Part shown: in pieces, positions 39,657 through 49,522 of the stretch
How positions within the stretch are numbered: position 1 is the stretch's first letter
Layout: every line of letters begins with the position of its first letter
From: JAFNGF01 sp964567045
GTDB lineage: Bacteria > Planctomycetota > Phycisphaerae > Sedimentisphaerales > Anaerobacaceae
DNA: 64,000 nucleotides
Direction of reading: 5' to 3'
NCBI GenBank assembly: GCA_964567045.1
Contig: CAZMLE010000003.1
Coordinates: forward strand, 59,212-123,211
Made by a program: the position numbers and the translations under genes
Notes under the pieces: generated by a model
What the model was told of the DNA's origin: nothing
What the model saw: the letters and a program-made list of their open reading frames with translations, nothing else
The model's database searches: none

Positions 39657-42600
39657 ATGTGGAAATCATCATTTGTAGTTGTGGTTGCGCTTGCCGCGCT
39701 ATTTAGCGGCGTGACGCAGGCGGCGCGGGACGTCACCAAGCCGGGCGATACCATTCAGGGCGTCCCGAACGACGGTGACTGGCCGGGCAATGAGGCGGTG
39801 AACCAGGCGATTGACGACCAGATCGTCACGAAGTATCTGCACTTCAAGGGGGACACGGAGCCGGTGGGTCTCCGAGTGACGCCCAGTATCGGTCCGACGG
39901 TGGTGACTGGCGTGCGGTTCTGCTCCGCCAATGACACGTTGACCTACCCGGGCCGCGCCCCGGCGAAGTACCAACTGTCCGGCTCCAACGACAGCATCGA
40001 CGGACCGTACACGCCGATTGCCTCGGGCGATATCAAGGACTTCGGCGGGAGCACGTACACGTGGCCGGAGCAGACCTGGACGACCACGGCGATAACGTTC
40101 CCCAACACGGTGGTGTACAAGCACTATGAGTTGATACTTACCGGCCGAGGCCTGTTGGCGATGTCGGCCAACAGCGACAGCGTGCAGATCGCCGAAATCG
40201 AGCTGGTGGTGGACGTTTTCACGGCCACGATCCCATCGCCGCCCGACAAGGATGCCAGTGTACTGACGCCGCTCTTGGGGTGGACGGCCGGCGATGGCGC
40301 CAACTTCCACGATGTGTACTTTGGCACCAATCCGACGCCGGGTCCCGCTGAGTTCAAGATCCGACAGAACTTCACCGTCTATTGGGCTGGCAGCCTTACG
40401 CCGGGAACGACTTACTACTGGCGTATCGATGAAGTGGAAGCAGACGGTGTTACGATCCACAAGGGCGATGTCTGGAGTTTTACGGCAGCCACCTTAACAG
40501 CTTCTAAGCCGAACCCGGCCGACGGGGCCAAATGGGTCGATATTGAGGCGGACCTTAGGTGGTCTGCAGGCGCCGGTGGAATTTGGCACGACGTCTACTT
40601 TGGCAGCGACCAGACTGCTGTCACTAATGGCACTGGCGGCACCTTCAAGGGTAAACTGGGACTCACAACCTATGACCCCGGAGCGATGGCACTGAATACG
40701 ACTTACTACTGGCGGATCGATGAGTACACTTCCGGGGGCACTAAGTATCCTGGCAAGGTCTGGAGCTTCACAACGACTGGCGGCGGCGGCGGCATCAAGG
40801 GCGAATACTTCAACAACACGACTTTGAGCGGATTTCCGGGGCTGACGCGGATCGACCCGTCCGTCAACTTCGACCTGGGTGGCACCAGTCCAGGCGCGCC
40901 AATCGGCACGGCCGACTGGTCGGCCCGGTGGACGGCAGACCTCGAGATCGCCATCGCCGACGCGTATATGTTCGCCGTCCGCTGTGAGGAGGGCACCCGG
41001 CTGTGGATCGACGGCGAGCTGGTCATCGACAAGTGGGTCTACGCCACGGTCCCCAGCAAGTACTTCTCCCTGCCGGTCCAGTTGGAAAAGGGCATCCATT
41101 CGCTGCAACTGGAGTACCTTAACGGCGGCAACTTTGTGGAGCAGTTGTTCTGGTCGACGGCGACGATGGCCGAGGTGATTATTCCCGCAGGTCCCTTGCA
41201 GCCGCCGCTAAGGGCCAGCGGCGCGAATCCGCCGGACGATGCTGTAGATGTCAAGCAGACGCCCGTTCTTCGCTGGGACGCCGGATTGAAAGCCGCTAAG
41301 CACAACGTGTACTTCGGCACTGACGCAACCGCGGTTGAAAATGCCACTACGGCGTCGGCGGGTATCTACCGAGGCCAGCAGGACCTCCTTGTTAAGACAT
41401 ACGCGCCTACGGAGGCTCCTTTGGCGTGGAACACCGCCTACTATTGGCGGATCGATGAGGTCAACGGCGTTGACGTCTGGAAAGGCAACGTCTGGAGCTT
41501 TACTACCGCCAACTTTGTCGTGGTGGAGGACTTTGAGGACTATACTGACGATGTTGGCAGCAGAATCTTCCAGACCTGGAAGGACGGATTTGGATTCTCC
41601 GAACCGGCGCCCGGCTATCCTGGCAACGGCACCGGCTCGGCTGTGGGTTACAGTCAGGCTCCATTTGCTGAGTTGACTACTATTCATGGCGGTGGCCAGT
41701 CGATGCCGTTAGGTTACGACAACAGCGGCACGACCGGCAAAGCCCGCTACTCGGAGACCCAGCGTGAGTGGACCTCGCCGCAGGATTGGACAATAAACAA
41801 CGTTAAGGCGTTGACGCTGTACTTCTATGGCGCTTCTGCTAACGCTGCCGAACAACTCTATGTGGCGCTGGAAGATAATGCCGCCCACGTTAAGGTCGTG
41901 AACTATCCTGATCCGGATGCAGTCCAGGGCGGCGCCTGGCAGGAGTGGAACATCGACCTGACGCAATTCAGCGCTGCCGGGGTGAATCTAAAGGCTATCA
42001 AGAAGATGTATATTGGCCTGGGCAACCGGACCAGTCCCAAGGTTGGCGGCACAGGGACCATATTCATTGATGATATCCGGGTATATCCCAGCAGATGTGT
42101 TCCTTCGATGCTAAAACCAGCAGCCGATTTGAACGATGACTGTGTGGTTGATTATTTGGACCTTGAGGTTTTGGCGGATGACTGGCTGCTTGCCGACAGA
42201 TTTATTACGACGTCCAATCCCGGCACTGCCAATCTGGCGGGCCAGTACAAGTTTGACGGCGACGTTCAAGACAGCTCCGGCAAAGGTAATAACGGAACCA
42301 TCAACGGTGACCCAACATGGGTAGCTGCCGGCAAGATTGGAAGCGCCCTCAGATTCGATGGTGCGGGCGACTACGTCGATTGCGGGGCTGGGGCGACCTT
42401 GAATATTACCAACGGAGTCACGATTTCGGCCTGGATCAACCTTTCTGCAACAGGACTCGATCAGAAGATTGCTGGCAATCAGGATAATACTACCGGCGGC
42501 TACAAGATGACCGTATATTCCGACAACAGGGTTGAGTTTGAGATTCGAACTTCCGCCAACGCGGGGACCCTCAACAGAAGTGTTGCCGGGGGAACGGCTC

Positions 42601-42992
42601 TGGCGACAAATATCTGGTATCACGTTGTTGGCGTCTATTCTCAAGGTAACTACATCCGGACATACGTCAATGGCGTTCTGGACAGAGCGTTGACTACAAC
42701 AGCGGTACTTGGCACTTCGACAGGTACTCTCAAGATTGGTTGCGAGCCCTACACCACCACCGCTAACTTCTTCAACGGGATTATGGACGACTTGCGGATT
42801 TACAACAAGGCTCTTTCGGATGCTGAGATAGCGTATTTGGCTGACGAGACCCCTGCCGACGGCAAGTTGTATATTCCGGTTCCGTCGGTTGCTGAGCTGT
42901 ATTCCGATGAGCCTCAGGGTTCCAGGAAGATTGACCTGAAGGACTATGCAGAGCTCGCGGATGCGTGGCTTGAGGAGATTCTGTGGCCGTAA
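39657..42992 (+). CDS. Large modular exported protein: F5/8-like, Fn3-like, PA14, LamG and split dockerin
   Basis: The 1111-residue protein has a signal peptide (SSFVVVVALAALFSGVTQA). A discoidin-like domain follows (about 25-190), then Fn3-like modules with the signature TYYWRIDE (about 192-275 and 276-376), PA14 (about 378-503, WIDGELVIDKWV), a third Fn3-like module (517-620) and a jelly-roll domain (621-811). A dockerin-type half follows (822-847, DLNDDCVVDYLDLEVLADDW), then a LamG domain (858-1058, GDYVDCGAGATLNITNGVTI), and a second dockerin half at the very end (KIDLKDYAELADAWLEE). It probably binds polysaccharide at the cell surface; no catalytic domain is seen. Confidence 0.88.
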   Translation: MWKSSFVVVVALAALFSGVTQAARDVTKPGDTIQGVPNDGDWPGNEAVNQAIDDQIVTKYLHFKGDTEPVGLRVTPSIGPTVVTGVRFCSANDTLTYPGRAPAKYQLSGSNDSIDGPYTPIASGDIKDFGGSTYTWPEQTWTTTAITFPNTVVYKHYELILTGRGLLAMSANSDSVQIAEIELVVDVFTATIPSPPDKDASVLTPLLGWTAGDGANFHDVYFGTNPTPGPAEFKIRQNFTVYWAGSLTPGTTYYWRIDEVEADGVTIHKGDVWSFTAATLTASKPNPADGAKWVDIEADLRWSAGAGGIWHDVYFGSDQTAVTNGTGGTFKGKLGLTTYDPGAMALNTTYYWRIDEYTSGGTKYPGKVWSFTTTGGGGGIKGEYFNNTTLSGFPGLTRIDPSVNFDLGGTSPGAPIGTADWSARWTADLEIAIADAYMFAVRCEEGTRLWIDGELVIDKWVYATVPSKYFSLPVQLEKGIHSLQLEYLNGGNFVEQLFWSTATMAEVIIPAGPLQPPLRASGANPPDDAVDVKQTPVLRWDAGLKAAKHNVYFGTDATAVENATTASAGIYRGQQDLLVKTYAPTEAPLAWNTAYYWRIDEVNGVDVWKGNVWSFTTANFVVVEDFEDYTDDVGSRIFQTWKDGFGFSEPAPGYPGNGTGSAVGYSQAPFAELTTIHGGGQSMPLGYDNSGTTGKARYSETQREWTSPQDWTINNVKALTLYFYGASANAAEQLYVALEDNAAHVKVVNYPDPDAVQGGAWQEWNIDLTQFSAAGVNLKAIKKMYIGLGNRTSPKVGGTGTIFIDDIRVYPSRCVPSMLKPAADLNDDCVVDYLDLEVLADDWLLADRFITTSNPGTANLAGQYKFDGDVQDSSGKGNNGTINGDPTWVAAGKIGSALRFDGAGDYVDCGAGATLNITNGVTISAWINLSATGLDQKIAGNQDNTTGGYKMTVYSDNRVEFEIRTSANAGTLNRSVAGGTALATNIWYHVVGVYSQGNYIRTYVNGVLDRALTTTAVLGTSTGTLKIGCEPYTTTANFFNGIMDDLRIYNKALSDAEIAYLADETPADGKLYIPVPSVAELYSDEPQGSRKIDLKDYAELADAWLEEILWP

Positions 42993-42998
42993 TCGCAT

Positions 42999-43072
42999 CG
43001 TTCATTGTTCACCGTTCATAGTCCATCGATGAACAATGAATAACGAACAACGAACAATCAACTATGAACTTC
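42999..43072. repeat. Family D repeat after the modular protein gene
   Basis: GTTCATTGTTCACCGTTCAT and GATGAACAATGAATAACGAA with further AACGAACAAC units. An intergenic copy of the repeat seen in flgA and the lipoprotein gene. Confidence 0.75.
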
Positions 43073-43104
43073 GGGGCCTATTTCGGCGTGCCGGAATAGG
43101 CCCC
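43073..43104 (+). terminator. Strong hairpin after the modular protein gene
   Basis: GGGGCCTATTTCGGC and GCCGGAATAGGCCCC pair almost perfectly around GT. No long T-run follows, but stem strength and position suggest termination. Confidence 0.5.
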
Positions 43105-43215
43105 CTGCTTTAGTGATCCGGCTGGTAGTAAGCGATTGTGAAGGAGTTCAGCTCCGCCCCGAACGTGCAAACACATTTCAATACGATGCGCATGTTATTA
43201 CGCAGCAAGTGAACC

Positions 43216-43301
43216 GGAGCAGGAGGGATTCGAACCCCCGTCACCCGAAAGGATGAAACGGTTTTCAAGACCGTCGCCTTAAGCCGCTCGGCCACTGCTC
43301 C
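43216..43301 (-). tRNA. tRNA-Ser (UGA anticodon)
   Basis: The minus strand begins GGAGCAGTGGCCGAGCGGC and ends CTGCTCC, giving a seven-pair acceptor stem. The anticodon loop CTTGAAA carries TGA. A long variable arm (TTTCATCCTTTCGGGTGACG) and GGTTCGAATCC T-loop confirm serine. The 3' CCA is not encoded. Confidence 0.95.
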
Positions 43302-43443
43302 AATAAACTCCCGCTCACTTTACACTGTGCAGGCCGATATTGCAAGAAAACCGGCGGCAGTCTGTGCTGTTTTGCGGGTAGATATTCGGCCAGGCCACCG
43401 GTCTGCCAGGGCTTGCTGTGTGCCGGCAGGGTGCAGCGGGCGT

Positions 43444-43482
43444 AAAAAACGAGCCCCGCTCAAGGCAGGGCTAACTCGTTTA
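43444..43482 (-). terminator. Rho-independent terminator of the HtrA protease gene
   Basis: On the minus strand AACGAGTTAGCCC and GGGCTCGTT pair, followed by a TTTTTT run. It lies about 20 bases after the stop codon. Confidence 0.8.
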
Positions 43483-43504
43483 TATGAAGGAGGTTACGTG
43501 TTTA

Positions 43505-44998
43505 TTATTTTTTTGCCAGCCTCAGCGGAACCAATAAAGCGCTGCGTCCGTCACTTATTAGCAGCAGGACCGCCCCTTTCTTGGTACTTTTCTCCACTGC
43601 GTCGTAGAATTCCCTGGCATTTTTGACCGGCTCACGGTTGACTTCCAAAATTACCATTCCAGGCGAAATGCCCTTGCGTGCCGCTTCCGAGCCAGACTCG
43701 ACTCTGGTGACTAACACCCCGGTTTGCCCTTCGTAGCCCAGCCGTCGCGCCAAATCATCTGTAAGTGTTTGTACGGTAAGGCCTAATTCTTCGGTCGTGT
43801 CTGACGGCTTACTGCCAATCTCCTCCACAGGTGGGCGTGTCCCAAGAGTGACAGTGACCTTTTCACGCTTGTCGTCGCGCAGCACGACTATTTGCACCTT
43901 GGTGCCCGGTTCCAGCTTGGATACGCGATTAAGGAACTCAGTGCCTTTTTCAACCGGCTGGCCTTCAAACTCAACAATAACGTCGTACCGCTTCAGTCCA
44001 GCTTTGTCTGCTGGGGAACCCTCCATAGCCTCGGTTACAAGTACCCCTTTGGCGTCCTCTTGTAAGCCGAGGGATGCAGCGGAGTCAGGAGTTAGCTCCT
44101 GATACTTTATACCCAGGTAGCCTCTGACAACTTTTCCGCCCTTGACAAGTTGTTCATATACTTCTTTAGCCATATTAATGGGGATAGCGAAGCCGACACC
44201 CATAAACCCGCCGGTGCGACTGATGATGAAGGTGTTGATTCCAACTGCCTTTCCGTCAAGGTTAAGCAACGGTCCGCCCGAATTGCCTGGATTTATTGCA
44301 GCATCGGTCTGAATGAAGTCTTGATAGCTATTCATGCCAACAAAGCCGCTTCTGCCCTTGGCGCTTACGATGCCGGCTGTGACGGTATGACTCAAACCGA
44401 AAGGATTGCCGATAGCAACGACCCATTCGCCTACGCTGAGTGCATCCGAGTCGGCCAGTTCCAGGTGTGGAAAGTTGTCGCCTTCGATTCTTACGACAGC
44501 AACATCAGATTCCGGGTCCGCACCGACAACTTTTGCCTCAACCTCAGGCTTTTCTCCCACCTTGACCGTAACTTTGCTGGCCTCCTCGACAAGGTGATTG
44601 CTTGTAAGGATGTACCCGTCGGCAGTGATAATAAAGCCGGAGCCCTGAACCGACTGCTGATACTTACGCTCGGGTGAGGGGCGGCTGGGCGCGCGCCGCC
44701 GGAAGAAGCGGTCAAATAGGTCATCGCCAAATGGGTCAAATGGACTGCCGAACGGCCAGTCCTCCATGGTCGGATACTCGGATGTGACGGTCTTTTCGGC
44801 CTTTATGCCGACGACTGCCGGCGAGGCCTTTTCAGCGATCCCGGCAAAGGCTTTGCCCATCCGGCGGAGGGCGTTAATGCTGTCTGTATCTTGGCCAAAG
44901 GTTGGCAGCAGTGGAATAAGCAGCAAAAAGGAAAGGAGAATTGAAATTGCCAGATAACGCGAGGCGTTTCTTTCTTGTCTTATAGTAACCAGTCGCAT
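43505..44998 (-). CDS. HtrA/DegP-family periplasmic serine protease
   Basis: The 497-residue protein has an N-terminal signal/anchor (about 16-34). A trypsin-like domain carries the triad His135 (LTSNHLVE), Asp165 (DPESDVAVVRI) and Ser240 (NPGNSGGP), and two PDZ domains follow (about 295-400 and 410-495). It degrades or refolds damaged envelope proteins. Start ATG 44998, behind GGAGGT. It is transcribed away from the YebC gene and ends at a clear terminator. Confidence 0.94.
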   Translation of the reverse strand: MRLVTIRQERNASRYLAISILLSFLLLIPLLPTFGQDTDSINALRRMGKAFAGIAEKASPAVVGIKAEKTVTSEYPTMEDWPFGSPFDPFGDDLFDRFFRRRAPSRPSPERKYQQSVQGSGFIITADGYILTSNHLVEEASKVTVKVGEKPEVEAKVVGADPESDVAVVRIEGDNFPHLELADSDALSVGEWVVAIGNPFGLSHTVTAGIVSAKGRSGFVGMNSYQDFIQTDAAINPGNSGGPLLNLDGKAVGINTFIISRTGGFMGVGFAIPINMAKEVYEQLVKGGKVVRGYLGIKYQELTPDSAASLGLQEDAKGVLVTEAMEGSPADKAGLKRYDVIVEFEGQPVEKGTEFLNRVSKLEPGTKVQIVVLRDDKREKVTVTLGTRPPVEEIGSKPSDTTEELGLTVQTLTDDLARRLGYEGQTGVLVTRVESGSEAARKGISPGMVILEVNREPVKNAREFYDAVEKSTKKGAVLLLISDGRSALLVPLRLAKK

Positions 44999-45170
44999 CT
45001 TTTAGACCTCCAAATTCGTAAGCTAATCGCAATTATGGGCACAATACACTGTTTACACTTCAGCGTCCCACAAGCCGTTTTTGATTACATTGTCTACGAT
45101 TCTGTGGCAGGAAAGTTCAGGGAGTCAAGGCTTTTTTTGCACAGAGAAAACGCCACTAGCGAGATTTATC

Positions 45171-45198
45171 TTGCGGGCAGCAGCATCTTAGCTATAAT
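45171..45198 (+). promoter_or_regulatory. Sigma-70 promoter candidate before the YebC gene
   Basis: TTGCGG, sixteen bases, then a consensus TATAAT. The predicted start is about 35 bases before the ATG at 45239. Confidence 0.55.
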
Positions 45199-45238
45199 AT
45201 GTGTCGTCAAGTTGTTGCTATTTTATTGTGGAGCAGGT

Positions 45239-45985
45239 ATGTCAGGTCATTCACACTGGGCGGGAATAAAATATAAGAAAGCCGTTCTTGACGCCAAGCG
45301 CGGCAAGATATGGAGCAAATTAGCCCGAATGATAATAGTCGCGGCCAAGAACGGCGGCGACCCGTCGGCGAACCTTTCTTTGCGATATGCTATTGACAAG
45401 GCCAAAGCCGCCAATATGCCGAAGGATACCATTGAGAAGGCAATCAAAAAAGGAACAGGCGAGCTTGAAGGCGCCACTTTTGAAGAGGTAGTCTACGAAG
45501 GTTACGGCCCGGGCGGCGTGGCTATAATGGTCGACGTGCTGACTGACAATCGCAACCGAACCACGCCGGAAATTAAAAGGCTTTTTGAAAGGCATGGCGG
45601 CTCGCTGGGAACGGCTGGATGCGTTAACTGGATGTTCGGCAAAAAGGGACTTATTACCGTCCGAACCACCGAGGCCGACGGAGATGCGCTACTGGAAATT
45701 GCCCTGGCAGCAGGCGCGGACGACATGGAAAACACCGGCGGAGTTTATGAAATAACCTGTGAGCCAGGCGCTTACGAAAAACTCAAGAAGACCTTGAAAG
45801 AAAAAAACATACCTACCGAAGTTGCCGAAGTTTCGATGGTGCCGCAGAACACAGTGCCGGTGAGCGATGCGGCAACAGCCAAGAAAATCATTTCTCTGAT
45901 GGAGGTCTTAGACGACCACGAAGACGTGCAAAACGCGTTCTCCAACTTCGACATTCCCGATGCGATAATGGCAAATATCACTTGA
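45239..45985 (+). CDS. yebC: YebC/PmpR-family translational/transcriptional regulator
   Basis: The 248-residue protein begins MSGHSHWAGIKYKKAVLDAK, the hallmark YebC N-terminus, and keeps LRYAIDKAKAANMPKDTIEK and YEGYGPGGVAIMVDVLTDNR. Members affect transcription (PmpR) or help ribosomes at proline stretches. It is full length. The ATG at 45239 has GGAG upstream; longer upstream frames are not supported. Confidence 0.96.
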   Translation: MSGHSHWAGIKYKKAVLDAKRGKIWSKLARMIIVAAKNGGDPSANLSLRYAIDKAKAANMPKDTIEKAIKKGTGELEGATFEEVVYEGYGPGGVAIMVDVLTDNRNRTTPEIKRLFERHGGSLGTAGCVNWMFGKKGLITVRTTEADGDALLEIALAAGADDMENTGGVYEITCEPGAYEKLKKTLKEKNIPTEVAEVSMVPQNTVPVSDAATAKKIISLMEVLDDHEDVQNAFSNFDIPDAIMANIT

Positions 45986-46021
45986 CGCGCACGCGTTGGG
46001 GAAATACCGTATTGTCGGAGA

Positions 46022-46047
46022 GAACCCCTCAGTAAACAGGGGGGCTA
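46022..46047. repeat. Half family C-like hairpin between convergent genes
   Basis: GAACCCCTCAGTAAACAGGGGGGCTA forms a short hairpin like one arm of the 50149-50217 element. It lies between the converging YebC and O-antigen-ligase-like genes and could terminate both. Confidence 0.55.
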
Positions 46048-48372
46048 AATACTGGATTTTTGGCCAAGTTCTTTTATCCGCTTAAGGGCAAACCGGTATT
46101 GTTCTTGGCCGAGTCGGCTGACAACTTCTTTCCGCTCCGGATACATTATCCTGAATTGAGCGCGGTACTTGTCCTCGATCCTGATTGCCTCTCTATATTG
46201 CTCAAGGGCAATATCGGTTTTGCCCAACTGCTCGGCAATTTGCGCCAGTTTGAATCGCAATCGTTCGCAGCCCGGATATCGCTCAATGGCAAGTGACATA
46301 ATCTGGAACGCCTTGTCCAGATACTTCTCTTTGTCCTGCCCGGGCGGGATTTCCGATAGTTGCCTGTAGACCTGCGCCAATTGCTCAAAATATTTGAAGT
46401 TTTGTTTGTTACACTGAATTGCGGTTTGCAGGTGCTTCTCCGCCTGCAGCAGCAAATCCGGATTCCTGCCGCCTGTTGTCTCGAAATGGTGCAGATACAA
46501 TCTGCCATTCATAAATGACGCGGTGGGGCTTAGAGGATCTTTCTCGGCTGCCTTATCTAAGAGGTTGTGGGCGAGCTCGAACCAGCCATCGGAAATGGCT
46601 TTGTTAGCCTGCTGAATCTTGGCGGTGCTTGCGGCCACGGGTACAAGGGCATAATTCAGATAAGCTCCGATTATTGCCGTTGCCGCTACCACGGCTGCTA
46701 TTTTAGCAGCGGGGGTCGATTTTAGAACAAACTGCCGTTGGCGGTGCCGGAAGGAATCTTCGGCAATCAGGCATGCTATCATCGCCCAAAACGTAGTAAA
46801 TACGCCCGGCTCAAAAATGGCAAAATCTATCAAGTTATGAATCAAAAGCGCTACTGCCGCACAAAAAAGGGCAGGGCCGACAATGTCTGTATCGCCTATG
46901 GCGTATTGCGCATCGCGTATGCGGCGTGAGGGTGTCGTCAAAAGCAAAAAGGCAACAATAAACACGAACACGGGCGTAACGTACAATGTCACTACTATAT
47001 AAATCATTACGTCAAGCGAACCGCCGGATGTCACCGACAGAACCATCGGTCTGATGAGCAGCAGTGCAGCCGATGTGACAGTCAGAAAAGTTATGGCCAG
47101 CATTCTAAAAGGCGGCTGATACCCGGCAGTCTCCGGCGTGACATCGCGCCGGGGCGAAATGACTTTCCACAGAGGTATGAATATCATAGCTAAGAATCCG
47201 ATCAGGCCCAAAGGGCCATATTCGGTCAAAACGCTGAGCACAAAATTGTGCGGGTCTGCAACCGATTCGAGTGCTTCGGCGGGTTTGTAGCGCGGGTAAT
47301 ACTGCGAAAAGTTGGCCGGCCCAACGCCGGTAAGCGGGTGGTCGGCATACATTTTTGCCGACGCCTGCCAGTACTGCCATCTGACCAGCATGGGATCGCC
47401 GCCGGGCAATCGGCCATGAGTCAATCCGTAGGAAATGATTGCCACTGTCGCGGCGGCGCCCAGCGATAAGCAAGCGATAAGTATGGCTTTTCTGTGGCGT
47501 TTCAGCCAATCGCCGAAACGGAGAATCGCAACAAAAAGGGCTCCGCCAAACAGTAAGCCGATGATTGCGCCCTTACTTCGTATGATAGCAAAGCCAAGAA
47601 TGACGGCTGACGCAGCGATGCCGCAGCACAGAAGATGCGTGGGCCACGAGGGATCAAGTTTGCGATTCTTCAGCTTTTCGATAAACAGAGCCGTAGCGGC
47701 AAAGCACGCCAGTAGTGCGAACGAGCCGACAGAGTTGCGGGTGGTGAAGAATCCGCGGGCGCCTCCCGAATAAAGCCGATGTTCAAAAAGAAATTGCTGC
47801 AAAGAGCCCGGCTCTATACCCATCGGTTCGAGGATAGTCTGCGGAGATTGCTCGTATTGCTCAATGGTCATTTGATTGCTGACGAAGAGTTGCTCAGCGC
47901 ACTGATAAGCTGACACTACGCCCAGAGCGGCAATAACAGCAAGCGCCAGTCTAACTTTTGCCCGGCTGTCCAATATCTGCACCAGAAGGATAGCCATAAA
48001 CACAGTGGCCAAAGCTGTGGCGACATTGGCGACTGCCAGCCGTTTGTCGGCTGCTGCAAAGCAGGCGGCAGTAGCAGCTCCGCAGAGTAGGGCCAGCCCC
48101 AATTCGATGCCGGTGAAGCGGTATATGAATCTACTGCTTAGAAAATTTGCCGCAAACCATAAGATAAGGGCAAATATAAGCACTGCCGAGACGGATAGGC
48201 TGTAAGCAATGTCACGGACATTGCTCGGCAGGGTCGTTGACTGTATGGTTGGGCTTTCGGTAACTGTGGCGCGAAGTGCAACCACGCAAAGACAGACGGC
48301 GAGCAAAACGCACTCGAAAATCGCCCGGCTTTTGCTTTTTGATAAGTTTACGCTAACTGCGCTCGTCGTCAT
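46045..48372 (-). CDS. O-antigen ligase/Wzy-like membrane protein with C-terminal TPR
   Basis: The 775-residue protein has about twelve membrane segments, a Wzy_C/O-antigen ligase core (GVGPANFSQYYPRYKPAEAL, then DPHNFVLSVLTEYGPLGLIG) and a C-terminal TPR-like region (about 610-775). It would polymerise or ligate lipid-linked sugars at the periplasmic face. It overlaps the WecA/MraY-like gene by 20 bases, so the two probably act in one pathway. A TACGC-type repeat (46889-46925) is read in a hydrophilic loop as RRIRDAQYAIGD. Confidence 0.88.
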   Translation of the reverse strand: MTTSAVSVNLSKSKSRAIFECVLLAVCLCVVALRATVTESPTIQSTTLPSNVRDIAYSLSVSAVLIFALILWFAANFLSSRFIYRFTGIELGLALLCGAATAACFAAADKRLAVANVATALATVFMAILLVQILDSRAKVRLALAVIAALGVVSAYQCAEQLFVSNQMTIEQYEQSPQTILEPMGIEPGSLQQFLFEHRLYSGGARGFFTTRNSVGSFALLACFAATALFIEKLKNRKLDPSWPTHLLCCGIAASAVILGFAIIRSKGAIIGLLFGGALFVAILRFGDWLKRHRKAILIACLSLGAAATVAIISYGLTHGRLPGGDPMLVRWQYWQASAKMYADHPLTGVGPANFSQYYPRYKPAEALESVADPHNFVLSVLTEYGPLGLIGFLAMIFIPLWKVISPRRDVTPETAGYQPPFRMLAITFLTVTSAALLLIRPMVLSVTSGGSLDVMIYIVVTLYVTPVFVFIVAFLLLTTPSRRIRDAQYAIGDTDIVGPALFCAAVALLIHNLIDFAIFEPGVFTTFWAMIACLIAEDSFRHRQRQFVLKSTPAAKIAAVVAATAIIGAYLNYALVPVAASTAKIQQANKAISDGWFELAHNLLDKAAEKDPLSPTASFMNGRLYLHHFETTGGRNPDLLLQAEKHLQTAIQCNKQNFKYFEQLAQVYRQLSEIPPGQDKEKYLDKAFQIMSLAIERYPGCERLRFKLAQIAEQLGKTDIALEQYREAIRIEDKYRAQFRIMYPERKEVVSRLGQEQYRFALKRIKELGQKSSI

Positions 48373-49507
48373 CTTTGGTGCTGGTTTCCAATACTGCGAT
48401 AACGCCCAGGACCATGATTGTCTGAGCGAAGATCAGGATAGCGCCTGGTAGATTGACCTGGTAGAGAAAAGTCGCGCCAAGCCCTGTGCAGAGCGTAGTC
48501 AGGTACAAGGTCAGAACCGTCTGGGTCTCGGTCAGTCCGCGTCTTTTTAACCGATGGGAAAAGTGCTGCGTGTCACCGACCAGTGGGCTTTTGCCCTGGC
48601 TTATCCGCAGAAGGGTTACGCTGATAAAATCATATAGCGGCACCGCCATCACCACCACCGGCATCAAAACCGAGTACCATCGTCCGCTTTGGGCTTCGTG
48701 ATAATAAGTTGTCCGCAAAGTCAAAAGCGCAACGAAAAAGCCCACAACCAATGAGCCTGCGTCACCCATAAAGATTTTTGCAGGCGGAAAGTTAAATACT
48801 AAAAACCCTAACAGCGCCCCGATGAAAACCAGTGCCAGGCCGCCGACAAGAATCTGGCCGCTGGTGGCAGCGGCGGTAAATAAGATGCTGCCGGCTATGA
48901 GGGCGATGCCGGCGGCGGCGCCATCCATATTGTCCAGAAAATTAAAGGCGTTAATAATCAAGACTATCCAGAAGGCTGAAAGCGCAGAAGTAACTGCCGT
49001 GTTCTGGATGAAAAGCTCAACCCTAACTTGACCAAACGCAGCGGTAACTATCGCCACCGCAAACTGGACGGCAAGTTTGAAAAATGGCTTAAGGCGTTTT
49101 TTGTCGTCCCACAGGCCCAGCAAAAACAGAGCAAGTGCACAGAGCCATATAATCGCCAGTTGATCGGTCTTAGCCAGGAAATGAGTAGGTTCCACGCCGG
49201 TGCGTTCGGTAAGCCAACGAAGCTGGCCGGGAACAATGAGAAATCTAACTGCCGCCACCGCAGCCAGGATAACAACTGAAAGTGTGGTAAAGATAGCGAT
49301 TCCGCCGCCTAAAGGGACAACGCTCCGGTGGTATCTATCAGCCGTCGGATGGGCAACGAAGTCGACACGTGCAGCCAGCTTCTTGACGACCGCGGTTAAT
49401 ATAGCCGATGTCGCGAATGAGCCGACAACCAAGATGACTGCCAGTGTGACAAGCATTACGAACCCGGAGAAGCTGCGGTCAAACCGCAGGCTAAATCCGC
49501 CACACAT
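48353..49507 (-). CDS. WecA/MraY-like polyprenyl-phosphate sugar-1-phosphate transferase
   Basis: The 384-residue protein has about ten membrane helices and the family motifs NAFNFLDNMDGAAAG and IFMGDAGSL, with HRSVVPLGGGIAIF near the front. It transfers a sugar-1-phosphate (GlcNAc or a relative) from a UDP-sugar to undecaprenyl phosphate, starting glycan synthesis. An alternative ATG at about 49456 would remove 17 residues; neither has a clear ribosome-binding site. It is more WecA-like than MraY-like because no cell-wall genes surround it. Confidence 0.9.
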   Translation of the reverse strand: MCGGFSLRFDRSFSGFVMLVTLAVILVVGSFATSAILTAVVKKLAARVDFVAHPTADRYHRSVVPLGGGIAIFTTLSVVILAAVAAVRFLIVPGQLRWLTERTGVEPTHFLAKTDQLAIIWLCALALFLLGLWDDKKRLKPFFKLAVQFAVAIVTAAFGQVRVELFIQNTAVTSALSAFWIVLIINAFNFLDNMDGAAAGIALIAGSILFTAAATSGQILVGGLALVFIGALLGFLVFNFPPAKIFMGDAGSLVVGFFVALLTLRTTYYHEAQSGRWYSVLMPVVVMAVPLYDFISVTLLRISQGKSPLVGDTQHFSHRLKRRGLTETQTVLTLYLTTLCTGLGATFLYQVNLPGAILIFAQTIMVLGVIAVLETSTKDDDERS

Positions 49508-49522
49508 CCGGCGGATAAATAT

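Noticed and set aside
39699..41108. Long minus-strand open frames opposite the modular exported protein gene
   Set aside because: They mirror the strong codon bias of the plus-strand gene, give Arg/Val-rich low-quality protein and have no start signals.
43110..43295. Minus-strand frame across the tRNA-Ser gene
   Set aside because: It only translates the tRNA sequence.
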